From NCBI GenBank assembly GCA_937951485.1, contig CALEDJ010000018.1, positions 40,902 to 104,901 of the forward strand: a DNA stretch of 64,000 bases. The letters run 5' to 3'. Shown here one piece after another: positions 1 through 8,557 of the stretch (position 1 is its first letter; each line of letters opens with the position of its first letter). The notes below the pieces were generated by a model, which saw only the letters and a program-made list of their open reading frames with translations, was not told the DNA's origin and ran no database searches. The translations under genes and the position numbers were made by a program. Source of the DNA: an uncultured bacterium. Lineage in GTDB: Bacteria > Hydrogenedentota > Hydrogenedentia > Hydrogenedentales > CAILVY01.

Positions 1-1218
1 GCGGGTGAGGATGCCGTCCTGATCCGTCCAGTAGTGGTGGATGAGGGTGCCGCGCGGCGCTTCAACGATGCCGACGCCTTCCCCGGGAATCTCCACAGGC
101 ACGGTGCGAATTTGCGGGCTTGTGATTTCCGGGTCTTCCAGGAGTTCCTTCATGCGTTCGGCGGCGTAGAGCGCCTCGATGAGGCGCGCCCAATGGGTGG
201 CCAGCGTGCAGTGGGCTGGTTTGCCGCCGAGCACTTCATACATGCGTTCGTAGGCTTCCTGGGCGAGCGGGGTGGCCATGCCGGCGGCGGCGTTCAGGCG
301 GGCGAGCGGCGCGACGCGGTAGATGCCGCTGGCGGAACCATCGGTGAACCCTTTCCAGCCCACGTTTTTCAGAAAAGGAAAGGTGATGTAGGTCCACGGT
401 TCAACGTGTTCCGCGATATGCCGGGGATAATCTCTGGGGGCGAATCTGGCGAATTCGACGCCGTCAGGGTCCACGACGCGGACCATGCCGTCGTAGAAAT
501 TGACCCTGTTCTTCTCATCCACCAGGCCCATATAGTAGGTCTTGTGGGCGTATGCGTCGTTGAGAATGAGGTCTACGTAATCCCGGTTTGCCAGCACGAC
601 ATCATTGAAGAGTTGCAGGGTGAACTGGGCAAAGTCCACGGCGAAGCCCGCGGTCTCCAGAAATTTGCGCCGTTCTTCGTCGGTGATGCCTTTGGATACG
701 CCGCCGGGCAGGCCGAACACCGGATGGATTGCCTTGCCCATCATCGTTTCGAGAATTTGCCGGCACTCGCGCCGCACCCGGATGACCTGCCCCGCAATGT
801 TCAGCCCGACTTTCCCAATGACGCCGAGGATGTTGCGCTCTGCAGCGGGGGCCGTAGGCCCGACCACGAAATCCGGCCCCGCAAGGAAGAAGAAGTGGAT
901 ATAGTGGTCCTCGACCATGAAAGTGCTGTATGCCAGTTCACGGAGTTTTTTTGCGGCCGAGGGCGGTTCGACGCGCCACAGGTCGTCCAGACATTTGGTT
1001 GCGGCCATGTGATGCGCGGTGGGGCAAACGCCGCAGATGCGCGGCGTAATGCGGGGCATTTCCTCGGCGGGGCGGCCCAGGCAGAAGGTTTCGAAGCCCC
1101 GCAACTCCGGCACCTGGAAAAAGGTGCGCTCGACGTTGCCGGCATCATCGAGGAATATCTCAATCTTGCCGTGGCCTTCCAGGCGCGTGATCGGATTGAT
1201 GGTGATTCTTTTGCTCAT
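1..1218 (-). CDS. mvhA: Mvh-type [NiFe] hydrogenase large subunit, partial (3' end outside window)
   Basis: The reading frame opens at an ATG ending at 1218 and stays open to the window edge, giving about 406 residues without a stop. It begins MSKRITINPITRLEGHGKIE, a typical start of a group 3 [NiFe]-hydrogenase large subunit. Residues 60-70 carry the proximal L1 motif RICGVCPTAH, whose cysteines (62 and 65) bind nickel. The distal L2 motif (DPCxxC) would lie beyond the window, so an intact active site cannot be confirmed. The start overlaps the stop of the small-subunit gene by 4 nt, so the two are translationally coupled. With MvhG and MvhD it should form the H2-splitting module of a soluble Hdr-linked complex. 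Family identity is secure; assignment to group 3c rather than another group 3 type rests mainly on the neighbours. Confidence 0.9.
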   Translation of the reverse strand, partial: MSKRITINPITRLEGHGKIEIFLDDAGNVERTFFQVPELRGFETFCLGRPAEEMPRITPRICGVCPTAHHMAATKCLDDLWRVEPPSAAKKLRELAYSTFMVEDHYIHFFFLAGPDFVVGPTAPAAERNILGVIGKVGLNIAGQVIRVRRECRQILETMMGKAIHPVFGLPGGVSKGITDEERRKFLETAGFAVDFAQFTLQLFNDVVLANRDYVDLILNDAYAHKTYYMGLVDEKNRVNFYDGMVRVVDPDGVEFARFAPRDYPRHIAEHVEPWTYITFPFLKNVGWKGFTDGSASGIYRVAPLARLNAAAGMATPLAQEAYERMYEVLGGKPAHCTLATHWARLIEALYAAERMKELLEDPEITSPQIRTVPVEIPGEGVGIVEAPRGTLIHHYWTDQDGILTR

Positions 1219-2195
1219 AACGCCTCTTCTTTCTCAATGCAGCGCCGTTTCAAGAGGGATGCCGGAAGGCTGAAACGATACAGCGTGCCAATCGGGTCCG
1301 CCAGGGTGCCGGCGAGCGCCATTGCCGTTCCATCGGAATCCGCTTCGCCCAGCGTCCCCAACGCACCGAGCATCTTCGTTCCCATGTCCAACGCCCCGGG
1401 GGTCGGGCCAAAACATCCGCGACAGGGCATATTGCCGTGGATGCACCGCTCGCCGCAGCCGGACCGCGTGGCAGGTCCCATGCACACATAGCCTTGGGCG
1501 AGATAGCACCTGTCGGGTTCGGGCGTGCTCGTGGCCACGCGTTTGAACTCTTTGATGGCCAGGGTTTCTGGTTTAGTTTCGTTGAGGGGGCAGGACTCAC
1601 AGAGGGATTTTTCAGGGGCGAGCACGGATCCTTTCGGCGGCAGCGCGCCCTTCAGAATGGCATCCACGGCCTGTGCAACAAGCGCGGTCGGCGGGGGACA
1701 TCCGGGAAGATAGTAGTCCACGTCAATGACAGCATCGAGCGGCTTGACGTCTTTCCAGAAAAGCGGAAGTTCCAATTCATAACCGTTGACCGTGCAGGCG
1801 GTGCGCGGTTCGACGCGGTTGGGGTTATCCACCGTGAGGCTTCGGTGGTACTTGTTGGCGAGGATTTCCTCGCGGGTGGTATCGTTGGCCAGCCCCGGAA
1901 TGCCGCCGAGATGCGCACAGGAACCAAACGCGATCACCAGGGGGCACTTTTCGCGAAGCAACCGGACCCATTCGTGTTGCTCGGACAACCGGACCGCACC
2001 GTTGATGAACGCCACCGCGACTTCACCGGGTTGCCAGGTTTCGACATCCTTGAGTTTGAAGTCCAGCGCCACGGGCCACAGCGCGATGTCCACGGCTTCG
2101 ACCACCTTGAGAATATCTTCTGCGAGATCCACCACCGTTTCTTCGCACCCCCCGCAAGAGGCGCACCAATAAAATGCTACTTTCGGCTTGGCCAT
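1215..2195 (-). CDS. mvhG: Mvh-type [NiFe] hydrogenase small subunit
   Basis: The 326-residue product is the electron-transfer subunit of the hydrogenase and passes electrons from the NiFe site through [4Fe-4S] clusters to MvhD. The N-terminus (residues 9-18, YWCASCGGCE) holds the CxxC pair for the proximal cluster, and further cysteines follow at GSCAHLGG, LPGCPPP and the C-terminal CMGPATRSGCGERC and MPCRGC segments. There is no Tat signal, consistent with a cytoplasmic group 3 enzyme. The ATG is preceded by an AGGA box. The gene lies 15 nt downstream of mvhD and overlaps mvhA by 4 nt (ATGA). It could equally be named by the generic F420-non-reducing hydrogenase small-subunit name; nothing suggests F420 use here. 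Confidence 0.92.
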   Translation of the reverse strand: MAKPKVAFYWCASCGGCEETVVDLAEDILKVVEAVDIALWPVALDFKLKDVETWQPGEVAVAFINGAVRLSEQHEWVRLLREKCPLVIAFGSCAHLGGIPGLANDTTREEILANKYHRSLTVDNPNRVEPRTACTVNGYELELPLFWKDVKPLDAVIDVDYYLPGCPPPTALVAQAVDAILKGALPPKGSVLAPEKSLCESCPLNETKPETLAIKEFKRVATSTPEPDRCYLAQGYVCMGPATRSGCGERCIHGNMPCRGCFGPTPGALDMGTKMLGALGTLGEADSDGTAMALAGTLADPIGTLYRFSLPASLLKRRCIEKEEAL

Positions 2196-2210
2196 GGCAT
2201 GTCCTGACCT

Positions 2211-2654
2211 CTATGCGCTTTCACTGAGCGCCGCCACCCGTTCCTCCCAGCGGAGCGGGCCGAGCGCGCGCACCTGTTCCGTAAATTCCTTCACCAAGGC
2301 GGCGAACTGTTCGCCTTCCGACGCAGACACCCATTCCAGACGGAGCCGCGCCGGTTCAATACCGAACTGAGAGAGCAGATTTTTGAGCATCGGGACCCGG
2401 CGCATGGCTTTGTAGTTGCCCTCAAGATAGTGGCAGTCGCCGGGGTGACACCCCGCGATGAGGACGCCGTCGGCCCCGTCCGCAAAGGCCTTTACCACGA
2501 AGGTGGGATCCACGCGACCGGAGCACATCACGCGGACGGCGACCACATTGGAAGGATACTGGACGCGACTCGTTCCCGCGAGGTCCGCTCCCGTATAAGA
2601 ACACCAGCGACACAGAAATCCCACGATTTTCGGTTCAAAAGACGCCTCTTCCAC
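2211..2654 (-). CDS. mvhD: Hydrogenase iron-sulfur linker subunit MvhD
   Basis: The 147-residue protein is the [2Fe-2S] linker that connects MvhAG to HdrA in methanogen-type complexes. Conserved cysteines are visible in LCRWCSYTGAD, VMCSGRVDP and AGCHPGDCHY, the standard MvhD pattern. The start is a GTG five bases after the stop of the upstream NuoG-HdrA fusion gene, with a GGGAG box; an overlapping ATG is out of frame. In many bacteria mvhD is fused to hdrA, but here it is a separate gene immediately after the gene that ends in the HdrA C-terminal half. That gene order fits direct contact between MvhD and the HdrA C-terminal ferredoxin domain. Confidence 0.92.
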   Translation of the reverse strand: MEEASFEPKIVGFLCRWCSYTGADLAGTSRVQYPSNVVAVRVMCSGRVDPTFVVKAFADGADGVLIAGCHPGDCHYLEGNYKAMRRVPMLKNLLSQFGIEPARLRLEWVSASEGEQFAALVKEFTEQVRALGPLRWEERVAALSESA

Positions 2655-2659
2655 GGCAT

Positions 2660-4474
2660 TTACTCCCTCAAAACCGGTTCAGTCTCCGGGTGCAAAATAC
2701 CCTCTATCTCGGCGTAAATCTGAACATCCTCGAAGTTCCGTTGTCGGGCCGCCCCGGAAGGACACGCGGCGACGCAGGTGCCGCAGCCCTTGCACAATTC
2801 TTCGATGACCCGGGAGATTTTCTTTTCTTCATCGAATTCGATGGCGACATAGGGGCAACTGGCGATGCAGATTTTGCAGCCCGCACAGAGTTTCTCATCT
2901 ATCTCGCTGGTGATTGGTTCGAGCACCACTTTGCCGCCGTCGATCAGCGCCAATGCGCCCGCAGCGGCGGCGGCTCCCTGCGCCACGGCATCGGGGATGT
3001 CTTTGGGACCCTGACAGGCTCCGGCGAGGAATATCCCGTCGGAAGCGGTGTCCACCGGCGCGAGTTTCGGATGTTTTTCGAGATAGAACTGTCCCTGGGT
3101 GCAACTGAGCGAAAGCAGGCGGGCGAGTTCCTCCGCGCCTTGCGCCGGTTTGATTCCCGTCGAGAGGATCACCATGTCTACGGGAATGCGGCGCGTCAGA
3201 CCGAGCAGCGTATCTTCCCCGATGACGATGAGTTTGCCCTTTTCCTCGGGCGATTCCGCCGCATCGGTCACCTCGGCGGCCTTGCCCCGGATGAAATAGA
3301 CGCCTTCGGCGAGCAGCCGCTTGTAGAATTCCTCATAACCTTTTCCGAATGCGCGCATGTCAATGTAGAAGTTGTAGACATCAGCGTGCGTTTTCTCCCG
3401 GATGAGGTGTGCGAATTTGAGGGAATACATGCAGCATACACGTGAACAATATTTCTGATAGTTTTCGTCGCGGCTGCCGATGCAATGCAGAATGGCCACG
3501 GATTGGGGCGGCGTGCCGTCTTTCTTCAGAACTTTACCGCCGGTCGGCCCGCTGGCGTGGCTGATCCGCTCAAATTCCAGCGCGCTCAGCACGTTATCGA
3601 AGCGTCCATAGCCGTATCGGACCAGTTGGCGGGCGTCGAAAAGTTGAAAGCCTGTGGCCACGACAATGGCGCCCACGTCCAATTCAACCATCTCGTCCTC
3701 CTGCGCATGCCGAATGGCCTTGGCCTCGCAATTGTCTTCGCAGACCTTGCAGCCGTTGGTCTTGAAATGCATGCAGGTGTGCTTGTCAATGACAGGCACG
3801 CGCGGCACCGCCTGGGCGAATGGAATGTAAATTGGTTTGCGGTGTGTAAGACCTTCTTCAAATTCAAAGGGGATGCGTTGCGGCACATGTTCCCAAATCC
3901 GGTGATGCTCGATGGCGCCGGTGGGACAGATCGAACTGCACGCACCGCAGGTCATGCAGACATCCGAAGGTTCGCCGAAGGGCGTGGTGACGCGCCGCCC
4001 GCCGCCGCGTCCCTCGAAACTGAGTGCGCCAATCTTCAGCACGTCATCGCAGAGGCGCACGCACATGCCGCAGAGGATACAGCCCTCCTCACCCACGATG
4101 CTGCTCGGCTCGCCGACCGGTTTGCGGAAGCGGCTCTTTGTGACGTTGAATTGGGCGGCCAATTCCCGGATGACTTTCGAGTCCGGACATCGGGCCAGGA
4201 ACAATTCCGCCAGCATTCTGCGGATGCGCATGACTTTTTCAGACTTGGTGTTGACTTCCATGCCCTCCGCCACCGGCAACGTGCACGATGAGACCAGCCT
4301 GGTCCTGCCTCGCTGCGTGACCTCAACGAGACAGATGCGGCATGACCCATAAGGCGGCAGCGATTCATGGTGGCATAGCGTTGGGATCTCGATGGCGGCG
4401 CCGCGCGCCGCGTTGAGGACCGTTGTGCCTGATTCCGTCCTCACGGTCTTGCCGTCAATCGTCAGTGTGATCAT
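2660..4474 (-). CDS. Fusion of NuoG/HoxU N-terminal iron-sulfur module with C-terminal half of HdrA
   Basis: The 604-residue protein has two parts. Residues 1-195 are a NuoG/HoxU-type module: a [2Fe-2S] domain with C34, C45, C48 and C64, then two [4Fe-4S] motifs (C132/135/138/142 and C173/176/179/183). From about residue 200 the sequence is the second half of HdrA. It starts at the RKPIYIPFAQAVP segment, continues through a cysteine group (C234/242/245/249), the AIVVATGF and FIDMRAFGKGYEEFY-type stretches and the HPKLAPV and AGACQGPKDIPDAVAQ flavin-domain motifs, and ends with two ferredoxin-like clusters (CAGCKICIASCP, CKGCGTCVAACP). It lacks the HdrA N-terminus and its GxGxxG FAD motif, which are encoded two genes upstream. 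The ATG has a GAGGAGAGGT box. It should bridge NuoF to HdrA and MvhD. Confidence 0.88.
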   Translation of the reverse strand: MITLTIDGKTVRTESGTTVLNAARGAAIEIPTLCHHESLPPYGSCRICLVEVTQRGRTRLVSSCTLPVAEGMEVNTKSEKVMRIRRMLAELFLARCPDSKVIRELAAQFNVTKSRFRKPVGEPSSIVGEEGCILCGMCVRLCDDVLKIGALSFEGRGGGRRVTTPFGEPSDVCMTCGACSSICPTGAIEHHRIWEHVPQRIPFEFEEGLTHRKPIYIPFAQAVPRVPVIDKHTCMHFKTNGCKVCEDNCEAKAIRHAQEDEMVELDVGAIVVATGFQLFDARQLVRYGYGRFDNVLSALEFERISHASGPTGGKVLKKDGTPPQSVAILHCIGSRDENYQKYCSRVCCMYSLKFAHLIREKTHADVYNFYIDMRAFGKGYEEFYKRLLAEGVYFIRGKAAEVTDAAESPEEKGKLIVIGEDTLLGLTRRIPVDMVILSTGIKPAQGAEELARLLSLSCTQGQFYLEKHPKLAPVDTASDGIFLAGACQGPKDIPDAVAQGAAAAAGALALIDGGKVVLEPITSEIDEKLCAGCKICIASCPYVAIEFDEEKKISRVIEELCKGCGTCVAACPSGAARQRNFEDVQIYAEIEGILHPETEPVLRE

Positions 4475-4492
4475 GAATACCTCTCCTCAACG

Positions 4493-6370
4493 CTAATTAC
4501 GCAATACGGCGTTATATCTGCACATGTCATAGCAGACGCCGCACTTGGTGCACTTGGCCGGATCAATCGTGTGCGGCTGTTTCTGTTCGCCATGGATCGC
4601 CTCCGCGGCGCAGTTGCGTGCGCACAGCATGCACCCAGTACACTTCTCGGGGTCAATCGAATACGTCACAAGCGCCCTGCACACCCCTGCGGCGCACTTC
4701 CGATCGCGCACATGCGCTTCGTACTCTTCGGGGAAATAACGCAAGGTGGTCAACACGGGATTGGGCGCGGTGATGCCCAACTGACACAGCGACGCCTCGC
4801 TCACGACTTCCGCCACCTCCTCCAAAAGGGGGATGTCCTCCGGTTTTCCCTTGCCTTCGCAGATATCGGTCAAAATCATTCCCATTTGCACAATGCCTTC
4901 CCGACACGGGGTGCACTTGCCGCAGGATTCGTTTTCCAGGAATCGGGTGAAAAAGCGCGCAAAATCCACCATGCAGTTGTCTTCATCCATGACAATCATG
5001 CCGCCGGATCCCATCATGGTGCCCGCTTCCACCAACTGATCGTAGTCAATCGGCAGGTCAAGATGGCGTTCGGCCAAAACGCCGCCGGAGGGGCCGCCCG
5101 TCTGCACGCCCTTGAGTTTCTTGCCGCCCTTCACGCCGCCGCCAATGTCGAATACGACCTGCCGCAGTGTTGCGCCCATCGGGACTTCGACCAGACCGGT
5201 ATTGTTGACCTTGCCGACGAGCGAGAATATCTTCGTCCCCTTGCTGCCGCCCCATGGGCTTTTCGTCACATCCCCCGTGCCGATACGGGTGAACCAGTCC
5301 GCGCCTTTGTTGATGATCAAGGGGATGTTCGCCCATGTTTCGACATTGTTGAGATTGGACGGTCGGTCCCACAGCCCGCTTTCCACGGTGTGGATATGTT
5401 TTGCGCGCGGCTCGCCGACGCGTCCTTCAATTGAAGCCATCAATGCGGTGGATTCGCCGCAGACGAAGGCCCCGCCGCCGCGGACGATGCTGATGTCAAA
5501 GCGCAGCCCCGTGCCGAGAATGTTTTCGCCAAGCAATCCCATCGCTCGCGCGTCGTTGACCGCCTGCGCCATAAGGTCAACAGCGAGCGGGTATTCAGTG
5601 CGCACATACACATAGCCCTCCAACGCGCCGATGGCATATGCGCCGATAATCATGCCTTCGACAACGCTGTGCGGGTTGCCCTCCAGGAGACTGCGGTTCG
5701 CATAAGCGCCCGGATCACCCTCGTCGGCGTTGCATATCACGTATTTGTGATTCCCCGGGGCTTTGCGGCACGAGGCCCATTTCACCCCTGCGGGAAAGCC
5801 CGCCCCGCCGCGCCCGCGCAGGCCGGACCGCGTGACTTCCTCGATGATTTGCTCAGGGGTCATGCGCGTCAGCGCTTTTACGAGAGCGCTGTACCCGCCG
5901 ATGCGGAGGTAGTCGTCAATGCTGCGGGGATCGAGTTCAAGATTCGCACCGAAAATCAGCCGGGTCTGCCGCTTATAAAAGGGGATGTCATCCTGTTTCT
6001 CGAAGATGCGCCCGCTCGCGTCCTTGTAGAACAGCCGTTCAATGCGTTCGCCGTTCAGGACCGTCTTCTCTACGATTTCTTCGGCGTCGTCGGGCGTCAC
6101 CGACACATACAAGAGCCTTTCCGGCAACAGCACCACCAGGGGGCCCTGCTCGCAGAAGCCATGGCAACCGGTAATCCGAAGCCCTACCTTATGGTCCAGT
6201 TCGTGTTTTGCCAGAACTTCGCGAAACGCGGCTATCACTTCGCCCGCCGCGTTGGCCAGACACCCCGTACCCCCGCAAATGAGGATACAGGGGCGCTGGG
6301 GATCGTACATGCCGATGAGGCGTTCCCGGTAGGCGGCGACTTGTTCAGGAGTTTTCAATGTGGCTGGCAT
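4493..6370 (-). CDS. nuoF: NuoF/HoxF-like NAD(P)H-oxidising FMN subunit with extra ferredoxin domain
   Basis: The 625-residue flavoprotein would exchange electrons with NAD(H) or NADP(H) through FMN. An N-terminal thioredoxin-like region (residues 25-105) retains four cysteines (C32, C37, C69, C73) that could bind [2Fe-2S]. The FMN/NADH core begins with RGRGGAGFPAG near residue 185, followed by CNADEGDPGAY. The [4Fe-4S] N3-type motif ESCGKCTPCREG lies near 481-492 with its fourth cysteine at SLCQLG. The C-terminus adds two [4Fe-4S] motifs, as in HndC/HydB-type subunits of NAD(P)-linked hydrogenases. The gene lies 7 nt downstream of the hdrA-nuoE fusion and 18 nt before the nuoG-hdrA fusion, so it is the middle of the cassette that splits hdrA. 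NADH versus NADPH preference cannot be read from sequence by eye. Confidence 0.92.
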   Translation of the reverse strand: MPATLKTPEQVAAYRERLIGMYDPQRPCILICGGTGCLANAAGEVIAAFREVLAKHELDHKVGLRITGCHGFCEQGPLVVLLPERLLYVSVTPDDAEEIVEKTVLNGERIERLFYKDASGRIFEKQDDIPFYKRQTRLIFGANLELDPRSIDDYLRIGGYSALVKALTRMTPEQIIEEVTRSGLRGRGGAGFPAGVKWASCRKAPGNHKYVICNADEGDPGAYANRSLLEGNPHSVVEGMIIGAYAIGALEGYVYVRTEYPLAVDLMAQAVNDARAMGLLGENILGTGLRFDISIVRGGGAFVCGESTALMASIEGRVGEPRAKHIHTVESGLWDRPSNLNNVETWANIPLIINKGADWFTRIGTGDVTKSPWGGSKGTKIFSLVGKVNNTGLVEVPMGATLRQVVFDIGGGVKGGKKLKGVQTGGPSGGVLAERHLDLPIDYDQLVEAGTMMGSGGMIVMDEDNCMVDFARFFTRFLENESCGKCTPCREGIVQMGMILTDICEGKGKPEDIPLLEEVAEVVSEASLCQLGITAPNPVLTTLRYFPEEYEAHVRDRKCAAGVCRALVTYSIDPEKCTGCMLCARNCAAEAIHGEQKQPHTIDPAKCTKCGVCYDMCRYNAVLRN

Positions 6371-6377
6371 GGTGGTG

Positions 6378-7667
6378 TTATTCCTGTGTGTATCGCTTCA
6401 AGACTTTCTCAAGTTTGCTGCGATTCAGGTTTCCATGATATTTCCCGTCTATGACGATTACCGGAGAAAGGGCGCAGGCTCCGAGACAATTCACAGTCTC
6501 CAGCGTGAATTTGAGGTCTTTGGTCGTCTCTCCCGCTTTAATTTCCAGGCGCTCCCCCAGGGCGTCCAGCAGGCGCTGCGCGCCGCGAATATGGCAGGAC
6601 GTGCCGACACAGACCTTGACGGCATGCTCGCCGCGCGGCGTCAGGCTGAATGCGGTGTAGAAGGTGGCAACGTGATATACACGCGAAAGCGGCAGCCCAA
6701 GCCGCCGGCTGATGTACTTGAGCGCTTCGGGGGGCAGGTACCGGAATTCGAGATTGATGTCTTGCAGGACGGAGATCAACGGCGCGCGTTCGTGGCGGTG
6801 GAGGTCCAAGGCTTTGTCAACGGCCACCTTCAATTCCGGGCGGATTTCCACCGGGACACGGCGGCGTGCATCGCCGTTTGTGGGCCGGTATTGCACGGGA
6901 CATCGCGTCATGCATTGGCCGCACCCCGTGCATTTCTTCTCGTCCACGTAGCGCGCCTTGCGTCGCACCTTGACCTTAAAGTTGCCGACATAGCCCGCGA
7001 CATGCTCAATTTCGGAGTAGGTCATCAGTTCGATGTTCTTGTGCTGTCCGACGGCGACCATTTTCGGGGTGAGGATGCAGGCGGCGCAATCGAGCGTAGG
7101 GAAGGTCTTGTCGAATTTCGCCATGTGGCCTCCGATGGAGGGTTCGCGCTCCACCAGATACACCTTCTTACCCGCGTCGGCCATTTTCAGGGCCGCTTCA
7201 ATGCCGGCGATCCCCGCGCCCACCACCATGGCCTTCGGCTGTACGGCGACCTCCCGTTCTTCCATCGGCCTGTGGTGCTTTACGCGCCGAACAGCGGCAG
7301 CCACCAGGCGCTTGGCTTTCTCCGTGGCTTTTTCGTGGTCCATGTGTACCCAGGAGCATTGCTCCCGGATGTTGGACATCTGGAAGAGAAAGCGATTCAA
7401 TCCGGCGTCCTCGCAGACATTGCGGAAGGTGATCTCGTGCATCAAGGGGGAACAGGAAGAAACCACGACGCGGGTGAGTTGATGGTCCGCGATGTCTTTT
7501 TTGATCAATTCCTGGCCGGGACTGGAGCACATGTATTTGTACTCCTTGGTCACCACGACGCCGGGCAGGGTGCGGGCAAAGTCGGCGACCGCCGCCACGT
7601 CCACGGTTTGGGCGATGTTTGTGCCGCAATGGCAGATATAGACCCCGATACGTTCGTCGTTGTTCAT
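6378..7667 (-). CDS. Fusion of N-terminal half of HdrA with NuoE-type [2Fe-2S] subunit
   Basis: The chosen ATG at 7667 overlaps the hdrB stop by 4 nt, giving 429 residues; an in-frame ATG six bases upstream is the alternative. Residues 1-262 are the first half of HdrA: the CHCGTN N-terminus, the C47 and C72 region, the FAD motif GAGIAG (150-155), GGHMAKFDKTFPTLDCAAC (C194, C197), and one [4Fe-4S] motif (C246/249/252/256). The HdrA sequence stops inside its inserted ferredoxin domain. From about residue 283 the protein is a complete NuoE/HoxE thioredoxin-like domain with ligands C353, C358, C394 and C398 (VCVGTSCHIRG, VNCLGACALSP). The missing half of HdrA is fused to a NuoG module two genes downstream. 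The FAD site is therefore made of two polypeptides, if it assembles. Confidence 0.88.
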   Translation of the reverse strand: MNNDERIGVYICHCGTNIAQTVDVAAVADFARTLPGVVVTKEYKYMCSSPGQELIKKDIADHQLTRVVVSSCSPLMHEITFRNVCEDAGLNRFLFQMSNIREQCSWVHMDHEKATEKAKRLVAAAVRRVKHHRPMEEREVAVQPKAMVVGAGIAGIEAALKMADAGKKVYLVEREPSIGGHMAKFDKTFPTLDCAACILTPKMVAVGQHKNIELMTYSEIEHVAGYVGNFKVKVRRKARYVDEKKCTGCGQCMTRCPVQYRPTNGDARRRVPVEIRPELKVAVDKALDLHRHERAPLISVLQDINLEFRYLPPEALKYISRRLGLPLSRVYHVATFYTAFSLTPRGEHAVKVCVGTSCHIRGAQRLLDALGERLEIKAGETTKDLKFTLETVNCLGACALSPVIVIDGKYHGNLNRSKLEKVLKRYTQE

Positions 7668-8557
7668 GGGCATGCCACCTTTTCCGTCAGCAGCGCTTCC
7701 ACGGGCGTGAGCGAATCCCGGAGCGCCAATGCGTCTTCTTCCAGTCCAAACGCATATCCCATCAACTGCGTGAAATACAGCACCGGGATGGCGCAGTCGC
7801 GCCCCATCACCGCGCTGACCTGGTGCTGATAGGCTTCCAGGTTCATCTGGCACAGCGGGCAACACGTCACTACACAGTCCGCCCCGGACTCCCTCGCCAG
7901 TTGCAGAATCTTCCCCGTGAGCGTCCGCCCCACCTCCGGTTGCGTTGTCATCATCAGTCCGCCGCAACACTTCGCCCGCAACGAGAACGGCACGGGGTCC
8001 GCACCCAGCCATTGCACCAATTGATCCAGGGACTGCGGATTTTCTTCGTCATCAATTTCTCCGAAAGGGCGACTGATCTGACATCCGTAGTAGCACGCCA
8101 CGCGCAATCCGGCAAGGGACCGGGTCGCGCGTCCGCGAATGGCGTCTTCGCCCGCATCATTCACGACAACATCCAGGAAATGGCGGACCCGGACGCTCCC
8201 CCGATAGGCCATGCCGCCCTTGGCAAGGGCCTGGCCAATCTCGGACCGCAGCCGCTCATTCTCCGCCATATACTTGTTCGCCTTGCGCAGCACCACGTAG
8301 CAACCGCTGCATGGCGTAACCAAGTCGCGTTCCGAGCGCTCGGCAAGCGCCAGATTGCGCGCAGACAATACAAACGCCTGCTTTTCCCGAATGGCGACAT
8401 AGGCCGTCGCCCCGCAGCAGTTCCAATCCTCCAACTCGTTCAGTTCCAATCCCAGGGCATGCGCGACGCCCCGCGTCGAGATGTCGTAGGCTTTGTTGGT
8501 CGCCATTTGCGAGCAACCCGGATAGTACGTGTAGGTGTGTGCCGTCGCCGTGTTCAT
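7664..8557 (-). CDS. hdrB: Heterodisulfide reductase subunit B-like
   Basis: The 297-residue protein carries two CCG-domain motifs (WNCCGATAY near residue 46 and KCCGGLMMT near residue 197), each with upstream cysteines (YYPGC, YYGCQ) and downstream CxxC partners (CSGCY, CCPLC). In characterised HdrB these bind the two non-cubane [4Fe-4S] clusters at the disulfide-reducing site. All ligand groups appear present, so an active HdrB-like site is plausible. In bacteria the substrate is usually unknown. The gene overlaps hdrC and the hdrA-nuoE fusion gene by 4 nt each, so translation of the three is coupled. Confidence 0.92.
   Translation of the reverse strand: MNTATAHTYTYYPGCSQMATNKAYDISTRGVAHALGLELNELEDWNCCGATAYVAIREKQAFVLSARNLALAERSERDLVTPCSGCYVVLRKANKYMAENERLRSEIGQALAKGGMAYRGSVRVRHFLDVVVNDAGEDAIRGRATRSLAGLRVACYYGCQISRPFGEIDDEENPQSLDQLVQWLGADPVPFSLRAKCCGGLMMTTQPEVGRTLTGKILQLARESGADCVVTCCPLCQMNLEAYQHQVSAVMGRDCAIPVLYFTQLMGYAFGLEEDALALRDSLTPVEALLTEKVACP

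Noticed and set aside
34-1491. A 485-codon plus-strand open frame opposite mvhA and mvhG
   Set aside because: It is the antisense shadow of the hydrogenase genes in high-GC DNA; the minus strand carries unmistakable [NiFe]-hydrogenase motifs.
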